DNA of 64,000 nt from Mucilaginibacter_A sp964236465 (GCA_964236465.1 CAXSBZ010000007.1:1-64000), one strand, 5' to 3'; counted from the stretch's first letter, positions 8,256 through 17,626 are shown. The notes: a model not told the origin generated them from the letters alone. A program made the numbers and translations.

Positions 8256-8804
8256 CTAACCTACAGATTTGCGGTCTCGAATGTAAACTGCCGGATTGCC
8301 CGAATTAATAGTCCATTGCATTAACTTTTTGGTGGCTACAGAGTTAACGGTCAAAATAGCATGAGATTTGCAGATTACGCCAGGGCATACAACAGATTTT
8401 GCACCTATCCAAACGCCATCTTCCAAAGTGATTTTTCCTAACCGATAAGGAAAATCACTTAATGTATAATCATGGTTTCCGGTTAGTAACATTGATCCTT
8501 GTGATAAGCATACATTGTTGCCAATAGATACGTTTTCCAGGTTATCGATCCACACGGATTCTCCAATCCAGCAATGTTCTCCGATAGTTAGCCGCCACGG
8601 GTTTTTGATGCGTACTTTCATTTTGATGATTAAACCTTGACCAATCTTTGCACCAAATAGGCGCAATAAACTTCTCTTGATGCTATAAGGCCAGGGAAAA
8701 GCACTATTAAAGATAAAGTAGTTTACAAAATGCCATATAAAAACCTTCCATTTTGGCCCGGCAACATAATCACCAATTGTAAATTTTGAAAGTTCAGTTT
8801 GCAT
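8256..8804 (-). CDS. WcaF-like acetyltransferase (left-handed beta-helix)
   Basis: 182 residues. Hexapeptide repeats such as IGEHCW, IGESVW, IGNNVC and IGAKSV build a left-handed beta-helix; GNHDY carries the catalytic His. The N-terminal FTIGDYVAGPKWKVFIWHFV matches the WcaF group, which O-acetylates colanic acid sugars with acetyl-CoA. It lies 11 bases upstream of the WcaI-like gene on the same strand. A terminator-like hairpin separates it from the next upstream gene, so it may head its own transcript. Confidence 0.88.
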   Translation of the reverse strand: MQTELSKFTIGDYVAGPKWKVFIWHFVNYFIFNSAFPWPYSIKRSLLRLFGAKIGQGLIIKMKVRIKNPWRLTIGEHCWIGESVWIDNLENVSIGNNVCLSQGSMLLTGNHDYTLSDFPYRLGKITLEDGVWIGAKSVVCPGVICKSHAILTVNSVATKKLMQWTINSGNPAVYIRDRKSVG

Positions 8805-8815
8805 TAAAAATAATC

Positions 8816-8936
8816 ATACTTCTTTTATACATACTTTTTCAAACTAAAGATTAAGATAATTTCAAATTATCATCTTATTATTAATAGTACAAGAAAAAAG
8901 CTTATATCTACGTAAAAGTAGCAATGATAAGCTTTA
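8816..8936. terminator. Stem-loop with degenerate motif pair, between two transferase genes
   Basis: Stem 8897-8905/8927-8935 (AAAGCTTAT with ATAAGCTTT) encloses an inner CTAC/GTAG stem, with A- and T-runs on both sides, so it could terminate the gene ending at 9032. Its loop carries TAAAAGTAGCA (8913-8923), and ATACTTCTTTTA lies at 8816-8827; both are one- or two-base variants of the 12-mer, in inverted order. Confidence 0.45.
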
Positions 8937-9031
8937 TTTTTTACAAATTAAGATTAACCAATTTACTTTATCCAATCATTTAAACATGATTAATACGGAT
9001 AAATTTAGCAAGTGGCACCATAAAAAAGCAA

Positions 9032-10273
9032 TTAATTTTCTGCAACAGCAGTCAATAATTTTTTTGCAGCCGGGCCAACAGCAAAATATTTTTCATAGCA
9101 TTTGCGTGCGTTTTTGCCCATCTCCATTTTTTGGTTTTGATCCATTTGATGCCATTTTTCTAATAACTGTTTGGTGCCTTCAGTAGTATCAGCAGCAACT
9201 AAACCGGCATTTGCAGCATTTATTTCTGTATGGATATTTACCTGATTGGAAATTAAAACCGGTTTGCCACAAGCCAAAGCTTCAACCACTGCTATACCAA
9301 AATTTTCCTGATGGCTTGGTAAAACGAAAGCTTCACAACCATAAAAAGCGCCCCATTTTGCTTCTCCGGTCAGCATTCCCGGAAAAAAAACTTGGTCTTC
9401 ACTTTGAGATAATTTTGATGCAGCAGATTTAATTTTTTGTCCGTATGGCGTTTCTAAACCCGGCCCGGCTACGATGAGTTTTTCACAGGCAGATTTTGGC
9501 TCGATAAAAGAAGCATTATCCGTTTCATCATCAGGAGGACGATTGGTTTCAAAATAAGCCTTAATCAACAGATCAACACCTTTTTTTTCATGGATACGGC
9601 TGATGAATAGGAGATAGGGCTGATTGCTTAAATTCGGACAAGTTTGTGCAAAAGCTTCTGCCATTGATGTTGTAAAAGCAGTCGGTTCTTCCACGCCCAA
9701 ACCTACAACCAATTCTTTTTCAGGATAATATGGTGAGAATGTTTCCCGTGCTAATTGGAGTTCTGCCTCGCAAGTGAACAACAAGCCGTTTGCCTGATTA
9801 ACAACCTTTCGTTCAATTAACTTCCAATAAATCCAGTTGCGTACAGCTTTCAACTTTCTGCCGGCAGCCTTTTGGAAGTAAGGATCTAACATGCCATGCG
9901 GCATGACAAAAAATTTAATGGTAAAAGAAGCATGGCTGATAGCTGCATCTTTTTTTAATTTACGCAAAGCTTTAATTAACCCAAAACCCTGATAATTCCA
10001 TAAGCCATGTAAAATTACAACATCGTATTTTGACAGATTTTGCAGCAGCCAGGGAATGTAAGCTGCGTTTTGAAACCAAGGGCCTTTTCCCGCACCCAAG
10101 GCATGCAGGCAATAAGAATTTAGGTTGATAAAAGAAGCATCGGGATCATCAAAACTTACAATCTCATTTGCTACATCAGGATTTGCATTTAAGCCGATAA
10201 CCATCGTTTTCAAAGCCTGACAAACGCCTCCCAGTTTGGGGTTCATACTGGCCGTGATATGGAGGATTTTCAT
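9032..10273 (-). CDS. GT4 family glycosyltransferase
   Basis: 413 residues, GT-B fold, retaining glycosyltransferase. The N-terminal HITASMNPKLGGVCQAL region is the acceptor-side loop. The donor side shows ISRIHEKKG, then PSHQENFGIAVVEALACG with the Glu-x7-Glu pair that holds the nucleotide sugar. Donor and acceptor cannot be named; it resembles transferases of exopolysaccharide clusters. Its ATG overlaps the stop of the next upstream gene by four bases. It holds three exact copies of the 12-mer (9507, 9922, 10129), each read as Ala-Ser-Phe: a striking density for one gene. Confidence 0.9.
   Translation of the reverse strand: MKILHITASMNPKLGGVCQALKTMVIGLNANPDVANEIVSFDDPDASFINLNSYCLHALGAGKGPWFQNAAYIPWLLQNLSKYDVVILHGLWNYQGFGLIKALRKLKKDAAISHASFTIKFFVMPHGMLDPYFQKAAGRKLKAVRNWIYWKLIERKVVNQANGLLFTCEAELQLARETFSPYYPEKELVVGLGVEEPTAFTTSMAEAFAQTCPNLSNQPYLLFISRIHEKKGVDLLIKAYFETNRPPDDETDNASFIEPKSACEKLIVAGPGLETPYGQKIKSAASKLSQSEDQVFFPGMLTGEAKWGAFYGCEAFVLPSHQENFGIAVVEALACGKPVLISNQVNIHTEINAANAGLVAADTTEGTKQLLEKWHQMDQNQKMEMGKNARKCYEKYFAVGPAAKKLLTAVAEN
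9507..9518 (-). repeat. 12-mer motif inside a gene (Ala-Ser-Phe frame)
   Basis: Exact copy; the coding strand gives Asn-Ala-Ser-Phe-Ile. Confidence 0.8.
9922..9933 (-). repeat. 12-mer motif inside a gene (Ala-Ser-Phe frame)
   Basis: Exact copy; the coding strand gives His-Ala-Ser-Phe-Thr. Confidence 0.8.
10129..10140 (-). repeat. 12-mer motif inside a gene (Ala-Ser-Phe frame)
   Basis: Exact copy; the coding strand gives Asp-Ala-Ser-Phe-Ile. Third copy in the same gene. Confidence 0.8.
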
Positions 10274-11445
10274 TTAATATTCTCCTTCTGCAAAATACTT
10301 TTATAGATGTTTTCAATCTGATCCAAAGCATGTTCAGCATTAAAACGTTTTGAGTTTTCAATTCCCGCATCCGTTACATTTTTTCTTTTTTCAGGTGAAA
10401 AAGAAGAAATAGCTTCGACGATTTTTGCTGCGTTTGCTGCCCAAGTTATAATTTCAAGTTTATTGTTGGGTTGTTTTGGGATCAGGAAAGCTGCATTTCC
10501 TGCAACTTCTGTCATCGGTGCTTCATCTGTTGTAATCACCGGGCAACCGCAAGCCATCGCTTCGGCAATCGGCCATCCAAAACCTTCTGCTAAGGACGGA
10601 AACAGAAAAACGATTGCACCGGAATAAGCATCACTGATCAAGTTATCTTGAATGTTATTAAAGCTATGAATTTCTGACTTGTATTTGGATTGATTGATGC
10701 GCTTAGTCAGCATAACATCTGGTGATTCGCCGATAAGTAAAAGCGGAACAGCCATTTTTTGCTGCTTCCGCCAGGCATCATAAATTTCAACTACGCCCAA
10801 GCGATTTTTGTACCATTGATTTCCCCCTATGTGAAGTAAATAGCCTTGACTTAAATCCAAGCCGGTTTTATTGCTGATAGCCAACCTGGAATTTATAGAA
10901 TTTTTGGCTTCAAAAGACTGGTTTAAGCCGTTGTAAACTACATCAGATTTAATGACAGATGAATCCAGGAAATGATGAAGATCGTGCTGCGTTTTGTTGG
11001 AAACAGAAATGAAATTTTTCCCCTGGGAATAACCGTTGCGTATGTACGCCTGATATTGCTTACCCGTCCAGGAAGTTGGATTTTCAGGAATCAAACCTAA
11101 TGCAGATTGCTGAGCTAAGAAATCATGACAATGCACAACATGTGGCCGGTCAGCAACCAGCGGCAACCAAGGGCCAAGCGCATGATCCGTCAGAACAAAT
11201 AAAGTATTAGGATTAGTAATTTTTAAACGCTTTCGTACCTGAGCAGGAAAAACAATATATTGATCTAAATACCCTAACCATTTTTTAAAAACTTTGGGAA
11301 GCGGCAAGTTATAAAACTTTGGTTTTGGTGACCAAAGTTCCACCTGATGTCCCCGTTTTTTCATGCCTTCTGCCAGCATTTTGGCAAAACGCGGCATACT
11401 TTGGTGTTTAAGAAAAGTGGGGTGGGTGAAGAAGGTTAGGTGCAA
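10270..11445 (-). CDS. GT4 family glycosyltransferase
   Basis: 391 residues, GT-B fold. HIGGNQWYKNRLGVVEIYDA and FPSLAEGFGWPIAEAMACG (with the Glu-x7-Glu pair) place it in the GT4 group, close to mannosyltransferase-like proteins of polysaccharide loci. Specificity not predictable. It starts at TTG (11445): there is no ATG near, and translation of MHLTFFTHP is the natural family N-terminus. The stop overlaps the following gene's ATG by four bases, implying translational coupling. Confidence 0.88.
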   Translation of the reverse strand: MHLTFFTHPTFLKHQSMPRFAKMLAEGMKKRGHQVELWSPKPKFYNLPLPKVFKKWLGYLDQYIVFPAQVRKRLKITNPNTLFVLTDHALGPWLPLVADRPHVVHCHDFLAQQSALGLIPENPTSWTGKQYQAYIRNGYSQGKNFISVSNKTQHDLHHFLDSSVIKSDVVYNGLNQSFEAKNSINSRLAISNKTGLDLSQGYLLHIGGNQWYKNRLGVVEIYDAWRKQQKMAVPLLLIGESPDVMLTKRINQSKYKSEIHSFNNIQDNLISDAYSGAIVFLFPSLAEGFGWPIAEAMACGCPVITTDEAPMTEVAGNAAFLIPKQPNNKLEIITWAANAAKIVEAISSFSPEKRKNVTDAGIENSKRFNAEHALDQIENIYKSILQKENIK

Positions 11446-11501
11446 AAGAAGTAGTGCTGTTTTTATACGTTATATTTAGTGATAAGCTTAAGAATTTATA
11501 G

Positions 11502-12401
11502 TTAGCCGGACTTTGTAAGTTTATTATATAATAACTTTTTAATCTTTGTGATCCCTTTTTTTAATTTTCTGTGGTAATCATTTTTAGGTTTAAATGCTTT
11601 AAAGGCAGTTAAATTCAGAATTCTATAAAATTCATCTTTGTGCTTTTCCGAATTTGAGTAAGATTTAAAAATGGGTTTAATATTTGTAAAATGAACAAGT
11701 TTTAGATTAGATGTAGTTTTAATATAATCACTTAAATTCCATAAATTACTTATTGCTAACCATTTATTATTTAAAACAACATTTAGTCCGTATTGATCAG
11801 GATAATGAACATATTGTATGTTATCATGCAGGCAAGTCATAACTTTTAACGGGATTTCCTGTTCAATCCATTTTTTACGGTTGATGAGCATCAAACCTGA
11901 GTTGAAATATTTTGTATCAGCAGGAATCCCTAATTCCTTGTAATTGGATATTGCAAAAGGAGCACTAACTGTTTCCTGTGAATCTTGTATTGCACCTAAT
12001 ATATTATTTCCTAAATCTATATTATAAAGCTCTGAAACATCAGCATAAAGCATCATATCCACATCCATATAAATGAGTTTTTCACAATCCAAATCTATTG
12101 CATAAGGGGCAAATAAACGTAAATAGATAGTGAAAGGGTAACTACTTTTATCAAAAGGCATTCTAATATTTGGAGGAATAATATCAATAGCTTTTATCCA
12201 GTGAATGGTAGTAATTTCAGGATCAATTGTGTTTTGTAATTTCGTTTGGTTTGTTTTGGATATACCATCATCAATAATGTACAAAGAAATTAATTCACTG
12301 GTTTTATGATTAATCTCAATTGATTTAATTAAAGCGGCAATTAAAACAGCATAAAGGTTATCACTTACTACAACAATTGTTATTTTCTTGGGAGAATCCA
12401 T
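11502..12401 (-). CDS. GT8 family glycosyltransferase (copy 1)
   Basis: 299 residues, GT-A fold. The DxD metal site is in KLIYMDVDMMLYAD near residue 115; YFNSGLMLIN and HFTNIKPIF near the C-terminus are further family signatures. GT8 members in bacteria are mostly galactosyl- or glucosyltransferases for lipopolysaccharide cores and capsules. A clear paralogue lies at 44157-45053, with shared blocks along the whole length, including YPDQYGLNVVL and HKDEFYR. It is 18 bases downstream of the polymerase gene. Confidence 0.9.
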   Translation of the reverse strand: MDSPKKITIVVVSDNLYAVLIAALIKSIEINHKTSELISLYIIDDGISKTNQTKLQNTIDPEITTIHWIKAIDIIPPNIRMPFDKSSYPFTIYLRLFAPYAIDLDCEKLIYMDVDMMLYADVSELYNIDLGNNILGAIQDSQETVSAPFAISNYKELGIPADTKYFNSGLMLINRKKWIEQEIPLKVMTCLHDNIQYVHYPDQYGLNVVLNNKWLAISNLWNLSDYIKTTSNLKLVHFTNIKPIFKSYSNSEKHKDEFYRILNLTAFKAFKPKNDYHRKLKKGITKIKKLLYNKLTKSG

Positions 12402-12419
12402 TTTTTCAAAAAGATTATT

Positions 12420-13775
12420 TTACTTGTTGAATATTAGTTTAGGATTTTGCACATTGAGCGATGCTAACATCAACCCTCCTATTAAGATGCAAAAACCCAA
12501 ATAAGTTGGTTGGGCCCAGTTACCTTCTGATAAAGTTGTGATTCCGTAACTGAGAAGGATCCAAGGCAAAAAATTATTTATTGCGAGACTTTTATAACTT
12601 GCTAAAACAATTTTAATGGTTAAACCTACGCGTAGAAATATAATCAGTAAACCCAAAATAGGTCCGAGTTCTCCGGTTTCTCTTCCCCATTCCCCTTCAG
12701 AAATCAAAAATCTTTTAGAACCAGATAGTAGCATACTTCCAACATTTGTCCCCATTCCTATGCCATAGCCTAAAATTGGTTGATTAATGGATTCCGTTAT
12801 TGAGGAAACTGTACCACCAACAGCACGGGTACCAAGTGTCCCTTTTAACCCGCCTTCTGAAACACCTGCACTTGTAAAGCGGTCTGTAAAAGCTTTTGTT
12901 GCGGTGTTGAATAAACTAACTTGGCTCATAATGGCTAAAGCTATTACTCCTGCAGAAACGGCTACCAACATTTTACCAATATATTTTGGTTTTCTCAAAA
13001 CGGCCAGCATAGTAAATATCAAAGTAATGCCAGCTTGAAAAAATAAACTTCGGCTGATAGAAAGCGGAATTGCAGCAAACAAACCCAATGTTGCAGCAAT
13101 TAGCACTAATTTCTTAACCTTTTTTGTATCAAGCCAAAAATAGAAAATAAAACAGGCAGCAAAACAATAATATGAAGTAGTTCCGGTAGTAAAAGAAAAT
13201 GTGGCCGGCGGACGAAAAAATTCTCCCGAACCACTATATCCTGCACCTGCCATATCACCACCAACCCCACGGTTTACCCATGCTGATTGCGGACTATAAA
13301 ATTGCAGTGCAATAAGAATAGTCATTGGGATTGTTATCCATAATGTAGCTTTCCCGATTTTTATTACATCTTCTCTGTTGAAAACTTTACCCATCACAAA
13401 AATTAACGGATAATGAAATAATAAAATCCTGGCACCATATAGTGCCACATAGGCATTGCCATGGCCAAAAAAAATAGCTGTAAAAAAGCTTATTATGCCA
13501 ATTATAACAACACCGTTTAAATATATAGATGCCGGAAGCAAACCTCGCTGCCAGCATTTAAGCACCAACCAAACAGCAACAGGATCACGAATAACCAATA
13601 GTGGTGTTGCCAGTGCTGGTAAAAACCATTTTCTTAAAGCCCCTTCAAAAATTAACAGTAAAAAATAAATCCAGATGCCAATTTTAAGGTCTTTATTCAA
13701 TGCTGATTGCTTATTTGTTTGGATCAGTTTTGAGTTGTTTAAAGCAAAATCAGGTGTATTTTCAATTTCAACCAT
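12420..13775 (-). CDS. O-antigen ligase/polymerase-like (Wzy-type) membrane protein, copy 1
   Basis: 451 residues, with about ten to twelve hydrophobic segments spread along the protein and one large loop (about residues 280-350, after FTDRF) that includes LGYGIGMGTNVG, typical of Wzy_C/O-antigen ligase proteins. Such proteins polymerise or ligate undecaprenyl-linked repeat units on the periplasmic side. It is the only such protein in the minus-strand block; a second, unlike one lies at 56926. Between its start and the next gene upstream lie 340 bases of repeat DNA. Polymerase versus ligase cannot be told from sequence. Confidence 0.82.
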   Translation of the reverse strand: MVEIENTPDFALNNSKLIQTNKQSALNKDLKIGIWIYFLLLIFEGALRKWFLPALATPLLVIRDPVAVWLVLKCWQRGLLPASIYLNGVVIIGIISFFTAIFFGHGNAYVALYGARILLFHYPLIFVMGKVFNREDVIKIGKATLWITIPMTILIALQFYSPQSAWVNRGVGGDMAGAGYSGSGEFFRPPATFSFTTGTTSYYCFAACFIFYFWLDTKKVKKLVLIAATLGLFAAIPLSISRSLFFQAGITLIFTMLAVLRKPKYIGKMLVAVSAGVIALAIMSQVSLFNTATKAFTDRFTSAGVSEGGLKGTLGTRAVGGTVSSITESINQPILGYGIGMGTNVGSMLLSGSKRFLISEGEWGRETGELGPILGLLIIFLRVGLTIKIVLASYKSLAINNFLPWILLSYGITTLSEGNWAQPTYLGFCILIGGLMLASLNVQNPKLIFNK

Positions 13776-13836
13776 TGCAAAAAGATAATATTAGTTTATA
13801 ATTAATTAAAACAATTGCGGCTATTATTATAGCCTC

Positions 13837-13996
13837 AAAGCCTATATAGATTTTTTGTTCCGGCTTTTTCCTATGCTTTTTTTATTACCTAAATTTTGGA
13901 ATTTCTATACTTTTTGCTGATCGTAACAAATGAAAATTTACTGGCATAAAAGAAGCATTATGCTACATTGACAGAAATTCAAACAAACGCTTATTT
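13837..13996. mobile_element. MITE-like element carrying the 12-mer pair
   Basis: About 160 bp. The ends (AAAGCCTATATAGATTTT, and on the other strand AAGCGTTTGTTTGAATTT) are degenerate matches to the family end GAGCCTGTTTAAATTTT. Inside are a one-mismatch left motif at 13873-13884 and an exact right motif at 13947-13958. No coding capacity. It lies between a GT4 gene and the Wzy-like gene. Confidence 0.55.
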
Positions 13997-14024
13997 AGTA
14001 CCAAAATTTTTGAGTTTTTTATCT

Positions 14025-14092
14025 TAAGTCTTAGAAGCATCTATTTCAAAAGTAAAATTTATAGGCATAAAAGAAGCATGATAATTTTTAAA
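14025..14092. repeat. Half copy of the MITE-like element
   Basis: The stretch AAAATTTATAGGCATAAAAG and the exact motif at 14069-14080 repeat the right half of the neighbouring element at 13837-13996. No matching left arm is seen; AGAAGCATC at 14034 may be a relic. Confidence 0.5.
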
Positions 14093-14115
14093 TGAAAATC
14101 AAGTAAATAAACTTA

Positions 14116-15363
14116 CTAAGAAGCATTTTTACCAATCGCAGCCACAAGTTCTTGTCCGTAAACGTTCCAAGGCCTTTTGCTTGCGCTGGACATTGCTGCG
14201 CGGCCAACTTCTGCAATATGATCCGGTTTTTGAATGAGTTCTTTAATTGCGTTTTGAAGCGCAACAGTAGAACCGGCTTCTACCAGCCAGCCATTTTCGC
14301 CGTGCTGAATCAAGTCAGGGCCAGCAGTCCGGTCCGTGGTAATTACCGGAGTACCTTGCGACATTGCTTCTGTTATCACCAAACCAAATCCTTCAAACAA
14401 AGAAGGAAAAACTAATACATCGTGCTCCCGCATTAATTTTAAAACAGCATCATGTGGCAAACTGGGTATCCAGCGGTGTTTTGCAAGTGCAGCATCCAAA
14501 GCAGGGCAAGGCTGATCACTTACTTTTTTCCCAACTACTGTTAATTCAACATATTTTTTTAGGTTTTCAGCAGCAGCAAACAAATCTGCAATTCCTTTTC
14601 TTTGCGATAATCCTCCTACAAACAATAGTTTTAAGGGTTTTGATTGCCTAATGGTAGTGTACTCACGAGAGCCAACAACGGGAGGAAAAGCATAAGGAAT
14701 AACTTCAACCGGGGCCAGTTTCCCCGGATAGTCTTTTAAAGTATTAGCTGTAAACTGGCTGGCAACAAATATTTTATCGGCTAAACGAAGCTCTTCATCT
14801 TTGCGTGCAAGCTTAGCTTCAGAATCTCCAAAACTTAACAAAGTTGGGCGCCATTCCGGCCATCGTTCGTACTCCAATTCCAGCAAGTGTTTTGCTGTCC
14901 TCCAATATCCAATGGGTAAATCATACAAGCATTGCAGCGATAGTTTTTTTGCTTCCCGAAAAGAAAACAGTGCACCATCTTCATAAGCATACACAGCGTT
15001 GGTTCCGTTTTCAGCCATGTATTTCAAACTTTTTGCTACCTTTTTATCCAGGTTTCGATAAACCGAATCTACGCTAAAAATACCTGTTTCCTGTTTGATC
15101 AGATTTTTTAAACCAGCTTTGGATGCAGCAATTCTGCCCAACTCATAAAATGGCCATGCTTTGGTCAATGGTTTTAAATCAGGATTATATCTTCTGCGAT
15201 TAAACTCAGTAAAAGAACTAAGAGAACTTAATCTGTCAAAAATATTTCCCGGAAACGTAGCTACAGTTGTCCTGAAGCCGGAAAGCATATCTGCATGATA
15301 AAGCCCTTCGGCGGCAGCCCGAAAAAACGCATTACCAGTTGGATGTGAAATAACTACTTTCAT
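14116..15363 (-). CDS. GT4 family glycosyltransferase
   Basis: 415 residues, GT-B fold. Donor-site signatures in the C-terminal half: FVGGLSQRKGI, then LVFPSLFEGFGLVITEAMSQ with the Glu-x7-Glu pair. The N-terminal half is unlike the common GT4 acceptor domains but begins with the usual HPTGN type strand-loop. Its ATG shares one base with the TAA of the upstream gene (TAATG), so the two are translationally coupled. Substrates unknown. Confidence 0.88.
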   Translation of the reverse strand: MKVVISHPTGNAFFRAAAEGLYHADMLSGFRTTVATFPGNIFDRLSSLSSFTEFNRRRYNPDLKPLTKAWPFYELGRIAASKAGLKNLIKQETGIFSVDSVYRNLDKKVAKSLKYMAENGTNAVYAYEDGALFSFREAKKLSLQCLYDLPIGYWRTAKHLLELEYERWPEWRPTLLSFGDSEAKLARKDEELRLADKIFVASQFTANTLKDYPGKLAPVEVIPYAFPPVVGSREYTTIRQSKPLKLLFVGGLSQRKGIADLFAAAENLKKYVELTVVGKKVSDQPCPALDAALAKHRWIPSLPHDAVLKLMREHDVLVFPSLFEGFGLVITEAMSQGTPVITTDRTAGPDLIQHGENGWLVEAGSTVALQNAIKELIQKPDHIAEVGRAAMSSASKRPWNVYGQELVAAIGKNAS

Positions 15364-16433
15364 TAATTTACTTTAAATGATTTTGCCATAGCTGCTTCTA
15401 CAACTTCTAAATATTGTTTTGCAACAATCTCCGGTTGGTGCATTATTAGATGATTAGGAGCAGCACTTCTGAGTTTTTTTTCTAAATCAGGGTTTGAAAT
15501 AACTGTACGTATAGCAGCAACTAAGGCATCTGTATCGCCACGTATAAAACTAATCCCTGCATCACCGATGGCATCTGGCAAGCCGCCGCCATCTGATACA
15601 ATGGGCAGGCAGCCACAAGCCATTCCCTCTAAAACTACATTGCCAAAAGGTTCTTCCCATAAAGAGGGCACCAGCATATAGCGATGTTTGTTTAATATTT
15701 GAGCAAGTTTTTCGCCTGAAATAGAACCGGTAAAAGTTATATAATCTGTTAACCCAAGGTCGGCAGACAATAATTCTAATTTGGGTTTTTCAGGTCCTTC
15801 ACCTATAATGGTAAGCGTTGGTTTAAAAGTCAGGAATTTTTCTTTTTCATCAGCCACCAACAATTTTTTGATAGCTTTTATAGCCTGGTCTACACCTTTA
15901 TTTGACACTAACCGACCCAGAAATACAAAAGAATCGGTTTTTATTACTTCCGGTATAGGTTTGAAAATGGTAGCATTGTAAGGGTTTCCAATCACAACAG
16001 CAGACGGAAAACTGTGTTTTCTGATCGCATTGCTAACTGCAATTACCCTGCTTGCACGTTTAAACCATAAAAACTTAATCCTGTCTTGTATCCCGATTTT
16101 TCCATGAAGGCCAATTTCTTTATCTATCCGTGAAACCCAGGTATTCAATGCAATTACAGAAGGATGGTTAAAAAATAAATTAGGCCATGCCAACCTCAAA
16201 CAGGGGTTGTTTTCAAAAACCAAATCAGCCCATTGATGTGCTTTAAACAATTGTTTCCAAGATGGATTTCTGATGATTGGAAATGGAAAAATATCTTCAC
16301 CCATTTCTCTTGTCCAAGTCAAAATATGAATATCGTGTCCGGCTTTAAAAAAAGCACGGGAAAGGATATCCGAATTAGCTTCAATACCTCCGATAAATGG
16401 ATAAAAATTATGTGATAAAAAGAGTATTTTCAA
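15363..16433 (-). CDS. GT4 family glycosyltransferase
   Basis: 356 residues. Classic GT4 build: LSHNFYPFIGGIEAN glycine-rich loop at the N-terminus, VFLGRLVSNKGVDQAI at the start of the donor domain, IIGEGP, and PSLWEEPFGNVVLEGMACG with Glu-x7-Glu. It begins at TTG (16433), supported by alignment of MKILFLSHNFYP with the normal family start and lack of an upstream ATG. Coupled to the next gene by a TAATG overlap. Donor not predictable. Confidence 0.9.
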   Translation of the reverse strand: MKILFLSHNFYPFIGGIEANSDILSRAFFKAGHDIHILTWTREMGEDIFPFPIIRNPSWKQLFKAHQWADLVFENNPCLRLAWPNLFFNHPSVIALNTWVSRIDKEIGLHGKIGIQDRIKFLWFKRASRVIAVSNAIRKHSFPSAVVIGNPYNATIFKPIPEVIKTDSFVFLGRLVSNKGVDQAIKAIKKLLVADEKEKFLTFKPTLTIIGEGPEKPKLELLSADLGLTDYITFTGSISGEKLAQILNKHRYMLVPSLWEEPFGNVVLEGMACGCLPIVSDGGGLPDAIGDAGISFIRGDTDALVAAIRTVISNPDLEKKLRSAAPNHLIMHQPEIVAKQYLEVVEAAMAKSFKVN

Positions 16434-16519
16434 GAAGGTATAGTAAAAAGTCTGTTTAACAACTCATCAATCGGTGTAAAAATAATACTATTTTATCAGC
16501 TACGCATCGTTCACTATTT

Positions 16520-17626
16520 TCAAACATTAGCAAATAGTGAAACATACTTTTTGGTAATTGTTGCCCAGCTCAAATTATTTTGATAAAATTCTGCTGCATT
16601 TTGTTTCATTCGAGTGTTTAAATCATCCTGCCCGGATACAAATTGAATGGCATCGGCCCAATCGGTAACTAAAAATGAATCTTTTACAAAAAAAATATTT
16701 CTTTGATGTTGAAGGAATCTTTCATCTGTCATATCACCTTTTGATGTGATAACCGGCAAACCCCAATTAAGTGCTGCTGCCAATGTTCCGTTTTTTAAAG
16801 ATGCACCACCTCTTCCTGCCAAATCTATTTTTTCCATGTGAATAAAAATAGTTAACCGGTCAAAAACGTTTTCTATTTCCGCAGAAGATAAAGTACCCGT
16901 TAAAAAAAGCTTTTCATTATTGTAAAAATGATGGTTGCTCCAAACTTCATCATTGGCTTTGTTCTGTTTCCCGATAAAATACACAATTCCAATATTCCTT
17001 TCTAAAATCTGATCAATTACATTTGCAAAAAAAGCATCCACTCGGTTTGCAAAGCAACCAATAACTATCTTATTATTAGTATTTACATGTGGATTCTTTT
17101 TTGAAAAGTTACTTGGAATAGGCAGTAATATAAATTCAAAAGGTTTTAACTGTTTTGCATTGAAACTGGTAGAAGTAGTCCTGACAGATGAAATTACTGT
17201 AAGAAAATAAGCGATTGATAATTGCAGTAAACTAATTATTATTTTTTTAGGATTAGCAATATACAATCTTGTTGCAACTTCATGAAACATAATTGAAATT
17301 TTATACCCTTTGATTTTAAGAATTAAAAATATATAAATTAAATATAAAGGAATTCCAACTTTGCTAAAAGAATAAGGCTCATATTGGATAATAATTGTAT
17401 TAACTTCTTCAGGGGGTTTCAAACATTTTAACCAGGCAGCAATGCTTCTTTTATCGGTTGTTTTTATGCAATGTATTTTATTGTTTGAGTTGATATTATC
17501 TGAAAAAGTAATTACATGGGTATCAAAATTGTTATTTTCCAAGTTTTGATATAGGAAATTACTGTAGTCTCCAATGCCACAAATATCAGGCGGAAAATTA
17601 GGTGTTACTAAATAAGTGCTTTTCAT
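16520..17626 (-). CDS. Glycosyltransferase, GT-B fold (GT4-like)
   Basis: 368 residues. The N-terminal VTPNFPPDICGIGDYSNFL motif is the acceptor-domain loop seen in GT4-like enzymes that act late in repeat-unit synthesis. The C-terminal half is more divergent: GTLSSAEIENVFDR, then NGTLAAALNWGLPVITSKGD in place of the usual Glu-x7-Glu, so catalytic details are uncertain. Codons are more AT-rich than those of the two GT4 genes just downstream. It holds one exact 12-mer (17442), read Lys-Arg-Ser. Confidence 0.75.
   Translation of the reverse strand: MKSTYLVTPNFPPDICGIGDYSNFLYQNLENNNFDTHVITFSDNINSNNKIHCIKTTDKRSIAAWLKCLKPPEEVNTIIIQYEPYSFSKVGIPLYLIYIFLILKIKGYKISIMFHEVATRLYIANPKKIIISLLQLSIAYFLTVISSVRTTSTSFNAKQLKPFEFILLPIPSNFSKKNPHVNTNNKIVIGCFANRVDAFFANVIDQILERNIGIVYFIGKQNKANDEVWSNHHFYNNEKLFLTGTLSSAEIENVFDRLTIFIHMEKIDLAGRGGASLKNGTLAAALNWGLPVITSKGDMTDERFLQHQRNIFFVKDSFLVTDWADAIQFVSGQDDLNTRMKQNAAEFYQNNLSWATITKKYVSLFANV
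17442..17453 (+). repeat. 12-mer motif inside a gene (Lys-Arg-Ser frame)
   Basis: Exact copy; the coding strand reads Asp-Lys-Arg-Ser-Ile, a third reading frame of the motif. Confidence 0.8.
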
